Part shown: positions 11,930 to 23,300 of the stretch, one piece after another | Numbering within the stretch: the first letter of the stretch is position 1 | How the letters are laid out: every line of letters begins with the position of its first letter | DNA from: Euptelea pleiosperma | Taxonomy: Eukaryota; Streptophyta; Magnoliopsida; Ranunculales; Eupteleaceae | Direction: 5' to 3' | Assembly: GCA_035048495.1 (NCBI GenBank) | Contig: CM068552.1 | Location: forward strand, 30,568,154-30,632,153 | Length of the DNA: 64,000 nt | Position numbers and translations under genes: made by a program | Notes under the pieces: generated by a model | Told to the model about the DNA's origin: nothing | What the model saw: the letters and a program-made list of their open reading frames with translations, nothing else | The model's database searches: none

Positions 11930-14352
11930 TGCCATGCCCCGGACTTGGGCACCCCAACCCGTCCCAAACATTCGTGGATTGACTCGTTTACCCCAAATCC
12001 AAGGTGTGATAAAAATAAAAACATACATAATTAAACCATGATAACTAAATATAAATCATAATTAAATAAATTAAAAATATAACTATAATTACATTGAATT
12101 TACCCAAATGTCAAAACAATGCGGAAGCGTAAATAATCTATTGTTTGTGAAAGCACTTAATTCATTTGATGGCGTTTTGAAAAATATTTTCATGATTTAA
12201 TAAAAAGTCAAGTTTTTGTCAAATTTTTGAGAAATGATCAATAAATTATTTATTTTCAGGGTTTTATTTTATAAATCATTATAAGCAATTTTAATGAAGG
12301 AACGTTGCCCAAAAATAGTGTTTTATAATTTTTTAGTGATTTTACAAGTATCCGCAGTTCTTTAAAAGTGATCGACAAAACTTAATTAAAGTTGACTGTT
12401 ATGAATTTAAACAACAAAATCAACTCATTTATAATTCTAAATGAATCAAACATATCTCAAAGCTCGTTATTACATCATAACAACCTTTAAAGTAATTTAA
12501 AACACTAAAATTCTTCTTCAAATCCTACATTGATTTTCAATTGGTTCTGTTTCTTCCTGATCCTCACTAAACATATCTAAAATTATTATCGGTCAAAACC
12601 GTGAGTTTGAACGCCCAATAAATCTAGGTATACACATATATCTCATGCACGACATCATTCCAAAATCAACATCAATGAATATGCATAAACATATATGGAT
12701 CACTGAATTAATGATTTAATCAGTGAATAAAACATGTAATTTTTCATTTCCTATATCATTCTCATTCAATTCTCACCGAGAGTAGCTTAGTAAGCTCTTC
12801 TACAGGTAAAGATGGGACCAATCCCTGATCAAATAAATAAGTGGGACTAATCTCTGGTCATTATGAGACCAATCTCCGATCAAATAAATAAGTGTAACCA
12901 ACCTCGCACTTCATATAGTATGCAATGAATAATCTAACACAAGTATGGTCGTACGAAACTAATTCCAACAAGATCAGGAACATACAATAATTAATGATAT
13001 TTGTCATATGGAACAAATTCCAACAAGATCAAGAATATATACAATTTTTATACAATATGATTTCAACCAATTTGGAACATAATAATATCACTGAGCAAAG
13101 AATAATAATCAAAATATAACATACAAGTGTACTTACCTTAATTCTTGAAATCTTCATATTCTCTAGAAATTCTTTAATGGAGTTAAAAGAAAACATAAAA
13201 TAATATGAATAAAAGTGAGAGAAGATGGTGAAGCCTCTAAGGCTAGGGGTGTCAATTTTACCCGATTAAAAAGAACCGGAACCGGAAACTAATGGTTACG
13301 GTTCCGGTACTCTAATATGGAACCGAAACCGATAAGAACCGGAATCGAACCGATAAGAACCGGAACCAATATATAAATATAGTGTAAAAATTCTCATATT
13401 ACCAAGATTGGACCCGTTATACCCAAAACCGGAATCGAAACTGACAAAAACTACATAATCGGTTCCGGTTCTGATACCATCACTTTGAGAACCGAACCGA
13501 TAAGTACCCGAACCGATAAGAACCGGAACCGTTTGTTCCGGTTCTGGTCACCTTAGGAACCGAACCGGAACCGACCCGTTGACACCCCTATCTAAGGCTT
13601 TTCTTAAATAGGTTTAGGAAGTATTCCATAAGGATTAAGGTTTTTGAGTTTCTATTTTTAAATGATTTTCGTCACTTTCAAATGGGTGTATTTTACAACC
13701 AACTAAAAGGCTTGTTTTAGGTTTGATATGGGCTAGAATTGGGTTTAAATCCTATAAGTATCAACTAGGCTTTATTTAAAATTATTCTAAGGCCCAAAAG
13801 ATATTTAAATTAGCCCTATAAGCCCACCCAATAATTATAACTCAATCAATCATGCAATTACTTATATTATATTCGTTATTGGGCAATTAAAGTGTCCGAG
13901 AGGTCCATTTATGTTTGGTGCATTTTGGCAGTACATTTGTGATTGTTGTTCAAAATTATCATTCTAAGGTTATTTATAGGCATTTTCGTGAGGGTTCTCG
14001 GTGGATCCCACCACTTTAAAATTTATTATGATACGCTACATGATGTCAAGATTGTGCCAATACAAAATTTTATTTCAATGTTCAAACATGTAAATGACCT
14101 AAGTAATTTCTAAGTTTTGTCTAGGCTCTTTGTATACTTTTTCTAAGGTTAATAAACATGATAATTTTTTTTTGCTAAATGATGATTTAATAAAAGAGGA
14201 AGAAGGAAAAAACAAAAATAAGAAAATGGAGGACTTGCCTCACAATAAGAGGGGAGGCACTAATAAACACGCAAAATCAATTAAAATATCTAAATTATCC
14301 CTATATAAGTAAATTATAATAATACTCATAAACAAAAATTCAGGGTATTACA
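11930..14352 (-). repeat. chromovirus-like Ty3 LTR (orientation uncertain)
   Basis: Ends are TGCCATGCCCCGGACTT on the left and, complemented from the right, TGTAATACCCTGAATTT; these agree at TG, AT, CCC, G and A positions, as the short inverted ends of Ty3 LTRs do. Part of it (11885-12400) recurs in inverted orientation at about 60870-61290. Read on the minus strand it has the 'cttactaagc...ctcggtgag' text common in chromovirus LTRs, hence the tentative strand. It carries no gene, and a hAT MITE is nested inside. No primer-binding site or coding region was found beside it, so it is either a solo LTR or part of a decayed element. Confidence 0.45.
13244..13590. mobile_element. hAT-type MITE with perfect 8 bp target duplication
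   Basis: The ends are perfect 12 bp inverted repeats, TAGGGGTGTCAA and TTGACACCCCTA. The flanking TCTAAGGC at 13236-13243 is exactly repeated at 13591-13598, the 8 bp duplication of hAT elements. The 347 bp body is full of 'gaaccggaacc' motifs and their complements, so the interior is itself partly self-complementary. It is inserted in the LTR at 11930-14352 and encodes nothing. Confidence 0.92.
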
Positions 14353-14389
14353 AGTGTGGTCCTGATGGTTTGGGATGTGTAGACATGAA

Positions 14390-15500
14390 ATCCATCGTGA
14401 AACCTTATAGAGAGGCCTTTAGGCCCATTTGATATAGTCCCTATTGCTTGTTATTGTTTGGGCATGAAATATATCATGTAACCACATAAGTGGGCCTTTG
14501 GGGCTATAAGTGTTATTCGAAGTCATTTTGAAGACTGAAATATGGGCCAACAAACTTATGGACATGATCCTGGACTGTAGGCCTGATTGAAAGTCCTTTT
14601 GGACTAAAATGTGAGCTAAAAGGCATGGGGATATGGTTTTGGCATGTGAACTTTTGGTTTAGAATCCCTTTTGGACTGAAATGTGGACCTATAAGCCTAA
14701 GAGTGAAATCTGGCCTTGGGCTTTTATGTAAAAGTCCCTTAGACTATTAATGGGCCAACAAGCCCAAGAGCATAGGTCTTGGCCGCCTTTGTTTTGAAGT
14801 CCTTTTTGGATTGTTAATGGGCCAACAAGCCTACGAATCCAGTCTTGCCTTGTGGGCATGTTATTTGAAGTCCATTGGACTGTTTATAGGCTAGCAGGTC
14901 TGAGAACTAAGTCATGGCCTATATGCCTTGATGTTTAAGTCCTTTTGGATGCGTTAATCGGCCAGTAGGCCTGAGAACTATGTCATGGTCTATGGGTCGT
15001 GTTGTTGAAGTCCTTTCGGATTGTTGATGGACTAGCAGCTAGAGAATTATGTCACGGGCCGTGGGCCTTTTCTTGGCTTGTAGGCCTAGCTTTTCAAAGT
15101 CCATTAGTACTAATTAAAGGGCCAGTGGGCCTAAGAATGAGGTCTTGGTCATTTGACTAGAGTTTGGGGGTCTCTGAAAGGTAATTTTCAGACCTAGAAA
15201 GGTCTCTTATCGAAGTTCTCTTAAGGATGTTTGCAAGGCCAATAGGCCTAAGAATAAGATTTTGGCCTACGAGGCCTTTGTTTAACTCCTTTTTTAGACT
15301 ATTCACATAGCCAAAAAGAAGGTATGCACTCTTTAATGTCCCATAATTTTGGCTTATATAGTCATTGTTTGGGAGTCCATTTGGACTATTTTCAAAGCCA
15401 GCAAGCCTGAGATTAAAGTCGTGGCCCAAGTGGCCATTGCTTGATAGGCCAACAGGCCTCCAATAATATTTTGGCCATTCCAAAGTTTAAAGTCCATTTT
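14390..15500. repeat. degenerate tandem array, about 70 bp unit, 12 or more copies
   Basis: A unit of the form 'gaagtccttttggactgttaa-tgggccaacaagcctgagaa-ctaagtcttggcc' recurs with drift. Clear starts are near 14510, 14590, 14655, 14730, 14797, 14867, 14935, 15006, 15095, 15380 and 15487. Spacing is mostly 65-80 bp. No coding frame runs through the array. Confidence 0.8.
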
Positions 15501-17160
15501 TTGATTGTTAAGGATTGAAGGGACCTATCACTTTTTTAGAGCCCATTTTCGAACCGAGTTCTAAAAGAACTCCAAATTGAGAGTTTACCTCGCTTATATT
15601 CAAGTGATGTTTTCCATCACTTGGACTTCGTGAAGTAAATTACCTCTTCTATCGCATAGAAGGAAAAATAAAGAGAGAAAGAGGATGAAGAAAGGAAATC
15701 ATATGGAATTATCTATCTTTACCTATAGATTTTCTATTTATAGAGCTTTTTTTAACAAAGTGAGCAATATTTCTTCGTAAGTCTAAAGTTTTAGAAGGTT
15801 TTTTTTCACTAATCGAGAGGTGAGGAGTTTATCCTCGAAGCACCTTTTTTATAAGAGTTTGGAGGTATAATAACCTCCTCTGCCACATGATAGAAATCAA
15901 ACAAGGCAGTTATGTTGATATGAAGATAGAGAGTTCAACTCTCTAACGTGCTTGACAGTTGTCCCACATTGGGACAACTAATAATATTGGGCCTAAGCCC
16001 TCTCAACCTTCTATGGGCGATTGTCACAATGAGAAGTTTTTCCTCGTATATTTTGGAGGAAATCCCCTTTAAGATGACACTTGTCCTCTTTTAGGGAGTA
16101 TTTGGCTCAATCGTGAGTTAGTGGCCTCTTTGGAGTGGGTCACGTGTCTTGTAAGTGAGGCGAAAGCCCCTTTATTAGAGTCCATTTTGGACTCTTTTGG
16201 AGAAGATGAAGATCACCAAAAGACCTTATTCATCATCATCAAATGGAATTAAGGCAAAACAACGGCCAAACTTGCCAAGTGATTTTTCCATTTAGTAAGG
16301 GCATTTGAGACATTTCTCAAGCTATTTAGCCATTACATCCTCTTTTGAGGATAATTCGAGGGGCTATAGCCTTAATAGGAGGGATTGGCGTCCCAATGAT
16401 TGGCATTAAATGCCATTTGAAGAAAAGCATGTTCCTTTACGACATTACCCCTATGTGGGGGTCAAGCCATATAATTTTACCCACACACGCAAGGGTTATG
16501 GGGGATCATTGATCCTATCCCATGTAAAATGTGGTTGACACTCAATGATAGGCAATAAATGCTTTTGAAAAGGAGGCAAATACCCTAGTTTTGAACCCAA
16601 ACATAATCATCTTTGACAAAATATAGTAGACATCATTACCATGCAAATAAACAACGTAGAAATCACTATATGGATATACAACTTACCTCCATGCCTTGTT
16701 TGTAAGAGAAGAATGAATGGAGTCGAGTTAACACGCTTTTCTTCAATGGCGGAGATGGATTGAGAGAATACGAGGAAACGAAGCGTCTCCTCTGTTTCTC
16801 TTCCATTTCTTTTCCGTTTCTCCTTCGTTTTCCCTCCGTTTTACCCTCTGTTTCTCCGTTTCTCTTTCGTTTTCAAGCCATTTCTCATTCGTTTTCCCTC
16901 CTTCAAACGGCTCTTGTTTTTTTTTTCTTTTTTGTGGGTGGGTGTGGGTAACGACGACTCTGACCCCACATTTTGGAACTTATTTGTTTTTAAGATGGGT
17001 GTTACAACAAAAAAGGTGTGTGCAATTAACGCCACCCGCAAAAACATGAAAAGTAGAAAACACGATATTATTCGCTCTTCAGATGTGGCAAGAGAACTAA
17101 AAAACTGTGCATCAGAGAGGTAAGAGCAGAGAATCAAGAAATTAAAGGATTCAAAAAGCA
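15501..17160. other. gene-free interval upstream of the RNA-binding protein gene
   Basis: AT-rich sequence without a recognisable gene. Near 16785-16900 a pyrimidine-rich stretch repeats 'ccgtttctc'/'tcgttttcc'. The promoter of the downstream gene should lie at the right end, but no convincing TATA box could be assigned. Confidence 0.4.
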
Positions 17161-17217
17161 GTGCACAGCTAGGGTTTAACCACCCCACAGTCCTCCAGAC
17201 CAGGTTTTAAACCAGGG

Positions 17218-17339
17218 TTTTTAATCTTCCTCTCGCTCTCCATCTCTCTCAAGCTCTCGAGCTCTGAGACTTGCAGATATTTCTCTGTTTGTTTGTTTGT
17301 TTTCTTTCTCACTCTCTTGTCGCTGTCGCAGTCGCATCC
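17218..17339 (+). promoter_or_regulatory. CT-rich 5' leader of the RNA-binding protein gene (inferred)
   Basis: About 120 bp of CT-rich sequence with a (GTTT)n run directly precede the ATG at 17340. Pyrimidine-rich leaders and core promoters of this kind are common in plant genes. The transcription start is not determined. Confidence 0.4.
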
Positions 17340-20300
17340 ATGGCGGACGGTTTCTGGAATCGCCAACAACTTCTCCATCCATCGGCTGGATTGCCCAAAC
17401 GCCCGCGCTCCGATTACGGTAAAGCTATTTTGCTTTCTATGCGTTTGTAAGCCTAAAACCTAACCCATAATTGTCACAGAACATGCTTGTACATGTGTCT
17501 TTATTTTCTTTTCCATGTTATTTGTTGAATGTAGTTTGTTTTGCGTTTTTTTACTGCTGCTGATGGGTTTTAACTGCAAAAAATTAAAGAAAAACTAGAC
17601 CTCCAAGGTTCTAATAATTCTGAATTTTCGTAATGATTCTTCCGAGGTTACACCTTTTATTCCAGCAACAACCAACTCCTAAATTCTAGCTTAATTAGTC
17701 CATCTCCCTAACACAACCAGGATTCCTAGTCATCAAACAACCTAGCTAGAAACAAGGAAGCAAATAAAGCAATAACAACTTGAGAGAAACAATCGTTCCC
17801 TCTTATAATCTCCACCGAATCCACTGCACCAAAGAGATAAGGAACACATTAGCCGCACAAATGATCGTGTGTTCATGGTATATATCGGCTTTATTGATCT
17901 TTGAGGTGTATTTGGTGAAAGCCAAGAAAATCTAAAGGTTGGGAAAGTGTACAGAACAGTTCGGGTGGAACCAGGAGTACGAGCAACCAAACCTCGTATA
18001 ATCTCAAATATTTTGTAATTCTTGGGTCTGTCAATTCTTAATCAAAAACTCCTCTTGGATAGTTGAATCTGGATACAAAAAAGAAAGAATTGATTGAATC
18101 TTGAAAAAAATTTGACGATTTTCCTAGTTGACGGGTCCTTTTGGATTGCCATTTTTGCACTAGAAAAAAAGATGTTTCTGAAAGATTTTCTAAGGAAAAA
18201 ATCTAGGGGATGGCGCTCGAAGCAAGCATGGCATTTTTATCCTTGGGTTTTAGTAAGGCAAATTGTGCTCCAATTTGTCTTGAGTTTCAATGGAGTTGTC
18301 AATTTTAACTTGAATCAAATTTTGATTGATGCATTATTTGATAAAATACTAGGTGTTGTGGTCCAAACTTGACGGAAGTCTCAATGAAGTTGTCTTCTTG
18401 TGGGTGTTTGAGGTTATTGGTCAAGCTTTTAAACTCTATATTATTTCCTTAGTCTTAAGTCTCACGGTTTCACAATTAGAAACACTTTACATTTCCTTCT
18501 CCTTCATGCAATAGTTCTTGGATTTTACTTTCATAAATACCATTAATTTGGTATGTGGCAGCTCTTTCAACATAACTCAATGCTTATTGTGCTGAAGTTA
18601 GTAGGACATAATACATGCAATGTTTAGACTAGGGGTATCAATGGATACCCAAGTAAGCGACATCTAATGGGAATGTCTCAATTATTCAGGCCCTGTTTGG
18701 GAATGCTTCTGCAGTAGCATTGGAAACAACTATTGAGAAGCGCTTTTTTTCTAGAATAACGTTTGGTAAATCATGCTGGAGAAGTGTTGTTCTGTGTATA
18801 GAAGCTGGTATTGTTGTTTGGCAAAACTGACTATGAGCTTCTAGATTCTGTCAAATGTCAAGAATACCTTTATATTCAAAATAAGGCAGTAGTTGATATT
18901 TTTGGCTCACCTAAGGCAAAATACTTGTTTTGAATTACATCTTATGGATCCGAATAATGAAATAACATTGAAAACACATGAAATGTATAAAACAAGCAAT
19001 TTAAATGGAACCCATCAATCCATAATATGAAACCCATCAGTCTATAAAATGAAATCTATCAATCCATAAAATAAAGGGGTGGCAATGAGCCAGCTCAACT
19101 GGGTAACCCAATCTGATCATATTGGTTCAGTTTCAAGCTTGGATCATGCAGGTTTCCAGAGGTACAACTTCACCCCAACCATTGCCGAACTGACCCATTG
19201 CTACAATATGTTCGGGTTAACCCAATTATATACCCTCATCCAAAGCTATTTTACAATTTCGGGTTTGGGTCCCGAGTCTGTAGGTTGGATTTTGGTAACA
19301 CTCCGGACGGGTTGTGTACAACACAGGTAGAAAAGAAGGAAATATGGTATTTCATTACCTATCTATACTTTTGCTAATCTTCTCCCAAATTTTGTTAAAA
19401 ATAGAAAAGAAATAAACCATGATTTAATTTTTCATCTTGAAAGTAATGGAATTATAACGATGTAAAAACAAATGTTCAATTCCAAAATTGTTCTACACTA
19501 CACTCTCTCTTCAATATCGAAGAATATATAACTCTCTAGGACTGGGGTATTAGTAACAACAATCGGCTTGAAGACTCTATTTGCTTTCCCTTCTCAATCT
19601 CTTTCTTAGTTTTGGTCTCTGTAGGTGTTGGTTCAAAAAGAAAACTTGAATGCTCCTACCTTGGCATTAGTTACAGATTCCCAGAAGGACAATTTTTTTC
19701 TCTAGAGCCTTCTTCTCTTCAACTTTCAACAACAACTGATCAATAGTTCCAGGGAAAGAGGCCTCAATAGCGCTCCTAAACTTGTTGTACAATTTCACCT
19801 TGTCTCTTGTTCCTGAGACAAGTTCGCTTGCATTTGGCCTCTTCAGAAAATCTAAAACATTCAACAAATTCCTCCTACAAGATGGGAAACCAATTGTTGT
19901 GACAACCAAAATCTGTAGAAACAAATATAGAGATTGTGATTTTGACCTAGTTGAATCAACCTAACATTGAATCTTTAATTCCAAAAAGTTAAATTATTTT
20001 TTTTGATAAGTGTGTATAATTCATTAAAGAAGGGGGAAAACCCTAGAAAACTATACAAAAACAGGACCACTAGCTCTTGATATGGGGAGTAGGGTCCTCC
20101 ATCAACTCATCCCATTGAAATACAAAAGATTGAAATCTACTTCCTCTAAAAGCAGGGGATATAGATGACCACAGGAAAAGGAGGGACTTCACAGCCAACA
20201 CCACCTCTGTGCAATCCTATTCCATGTCTTCAAAGATCCTCATATTCCCCTCCTTCCAGATCGCCCAAATAACCGCAAAGGGTAAGTATCTCCATAGGAT

Positions 20301-23300
20301 CCTTCCTCTTCCAGAAAATGACTCATCCCCCCTCCCTAGGAAAATGTCTTTAACATGGTTAGGAACCACAAACGGAATCCCAAATAGACCAAAGAACGTC
20401 TGCCAAACATCATGGGAAAATCGACAATGAATGAGAACATTATCCACTGACTCTCCTTCTTTGCATAAAACGCATTGATTAGGGATCATCATATCCCTAC
20501 TAATAAGGTGACGCACCATCAAAATCTTGTTAAGACTTGCCGTCTAGGTGAAAAACTTCAATTTCGATGGTATCGGATACCCCCACACTGTTGAAGCTGG
20601 AAATTTCGACCCACTCTCTGGAAGACTACTACTATAGAAAGATCTAACAAAAAAAGTACCTTTGGGATCTCATCTCCAAATCCTCTCATTAGACTCGTCT
20701 CCTAATCGGGGATTCTCACCAATCAACCCGAGGAGGGAAGCTAACCCATCCACTTCCCAATCGTTAAGATTCCTCCTAAAACCAAAATTCGATTAGCTTA
20801 CTCCATCCCTATTGATAGTACACACGCTGATCAATGCGCCTTGACAATCGGAGATTGAGAATAAGTTAGGAAAGACCTCATTCAATGGAGCCTCCGCACA
20901 CCATAGATCTTCCCAAAATCTCACCTTATCGTCCTTACCCACCTTATTGGTAATGCCTTTCTCAAATATCTCTCTAGACCCAGCAATCCCTTTCCACATA
21001 CTAACACTATGCGTCGAATTGACCGGGAGGCTACCCCACGCATTCGCCATAATCCCATATTTACTCCCGATAACCCCTCCATAAGCTCTCCTCCTCAAAT
21101 CTCCACAACCACTTGACATATTAAGTGGTGTATATGTTATACATAAGAGTTAAGGCATATGTTCTCTTATGTACCAACGCCTCTTACCTTTCTTCTTTCA
21201 AAACGAAATTAGGGAAAGTAGATAATCGAGAAAAGCAACCTTGGTAGTGTGAAATTGAGTTAGCAGGTTGGCTGGATTTTTGGGATGGCATTTTGGGTAT
21301 GGGAGGTCAGCGGTTTTGCACGTGGCCAATTGGTTTGGCATCAAACTACCATCTCAGCTTCCTATCAAATCGGCATCTTGGCCTCTTATATCAGATCCTC
21401 AATAACAACTAAGTGGTTAGTACAATCTCGGCCTTGCAAGTTTGTAGTAGGTCAACATGTCGGCTGTCCATTGGGTGGTGCTCAACGTTTGTTTGAGTGG
21501 CGTTTTGACAAGGCATTGAGACCTACCTCCTTTTTTGATGGAGCTCGGGCGGCTAATGTCATGCTAGGTTTGTCAATGGTGGACCTCGGGCAACTATTGG
21601 TGTATCTAGGGCTTAGATTTTCGCTTTCGGATTCTTTGACATGACCTCGGGTCCTTCTAGTGTCTTCTTTCCTTTATCTTCTCTTTTTACAAACTAGATA
21701 CAGAGAAAATTTTGGGCTGAGTATTGAATCAAGATATGCAGGTGGAGAATATAGCAAGGGCTACTCTGTTGACAAAGACGACTTTTCGATTTCTTTCTAG
21801 CAAATCGGATTAGGCACGACGCACGACTTTATCTTGTTGACACAATAGTAACGAAGATTGCTCGTCGGTGAAAACATAACAAGAAGGTTGGTTTTCCATG
21901 ATCTGTAGCGGTTATCAGTGTGTCACAACTAAGCCTTACAATCTAGTGATGTTGGAGCGATCTAGCGGGATTTGGCAGCCACAACAATAGACATGTAGTC
22001 GATGGTGAGTGAAGAATCAAGTTGAAAAGAGTTTGGTTGGTATGGTGATGACACGATGTCAATGAGCATTGGTAAATCAAGATTGGTACCTCATGTGGTT
22101 ATGAGAAATGTGGATATCAACTGATCCAATCATGAAAGAGCAATGATGATCTTTATGTAGAAAATTATAAAGTGAAGCTTGGCCTGCAGCAAGAAAGAGA
22201 GGGCTGGGCATTGGCAACGATGAGGTTGATCATCACAAGAATTTGATGATTTGGGGACATCGCTACTCGGCCATTTTTTTTTGTTTTATAGTGTTTCGTA
22301 GAAGAACAAGAAACATCAGTTATAAGACTTTTTTGCTCGTAAAAATTCCCATATATGACGGTAGTTGTGAGCGCATGAAAAATCAAGCTATGCATTGCCG
22401 TCGGATCACCTCGAGATCTATGTTCTCACTTCAAAAGGTGATGGATGGTTGATCATGTAACAAATACCAAAAAATACTGTAAGTCAGATGGCACAAATAA
22501 AAGTACTTAAATAAATAACAAGAAATAATGAAATAAAAGGAAAGACGAGAGAAGAAAAACCTATTTAACGTGGTTCATCGTCGGGTCGCCACTTGGTGAA
22601 TACGTCTATGGATGGCTGATAATCGGACTTGAATTCACTAGATTTCAATAGTTTTAAAGTAATACAAGAATTTCTCTCTTTATCTCCATGTGAATAAAAT
22701 CTCTCTATATCTCCATATGAATTTCTCCCTTCCTTTCTCCTACAAATTTTCTTTTTATATCTTTTCGGCCCATCCGAGAAGAATTTCCTCTAGTTCGGGA
22801 CCCCCTTTATTTTCTCCTATTTTCTTTCTTCTCCACCCAAGAAGCAGCCCCTCAAAGGATGTCCCTTCTTAATTGGGGAACATTCCCTTTTAAATACTTT
22901 TTTGCTTGCCTTGTGTCAGGAAGGAAGACTAGCTTTAAATGAAGCCATGCTTTGCATTACCTATTATTTCCAAAACAAACGGTGAAAGGAAGAGATGGTG
23001 TTTGAAATGGGTTTTAATATAGTGCATTATTGATTCATGGAGCTTAGTGCTTCTAAGAAAAAATACGATAACATACATCATAAGTGTATGGTCCTTGATA
23101 CACATCGGAATGCACATTTTGTGCACTCATTGCTGGATACACCTGATCTTGGGCAAAACGTTCCATGATCTTTGAACTTAGGCACCAACTCTTATTTTTT
23201 CACTTCTATTAATATCCTAACTTTGTCGACATGTCGGGTGTTAAAGATTCTATGATGGTTAAGTTTCGCCTTATCTTGGCCAGTTGACCATCTGCTAAAT

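Noticed and set aside
14130..15483. Short frames of 60-108 aa
   Set aside because: They lie in AT-rich sequence or in the 70 bp tandem array with no domain and no good start context.
18688..18870. hAT-like start 'caggccctgtttggg'
   Set aside because: No right-hand end with the complement was found; a single short motif is not enough.
19079..19330. 83 aa frame and MITE-like start 'ggggtggcaatgagcc'
   Set aside because: The frame has no recognisable domain, and the right end 'attgccacccc' is missing.
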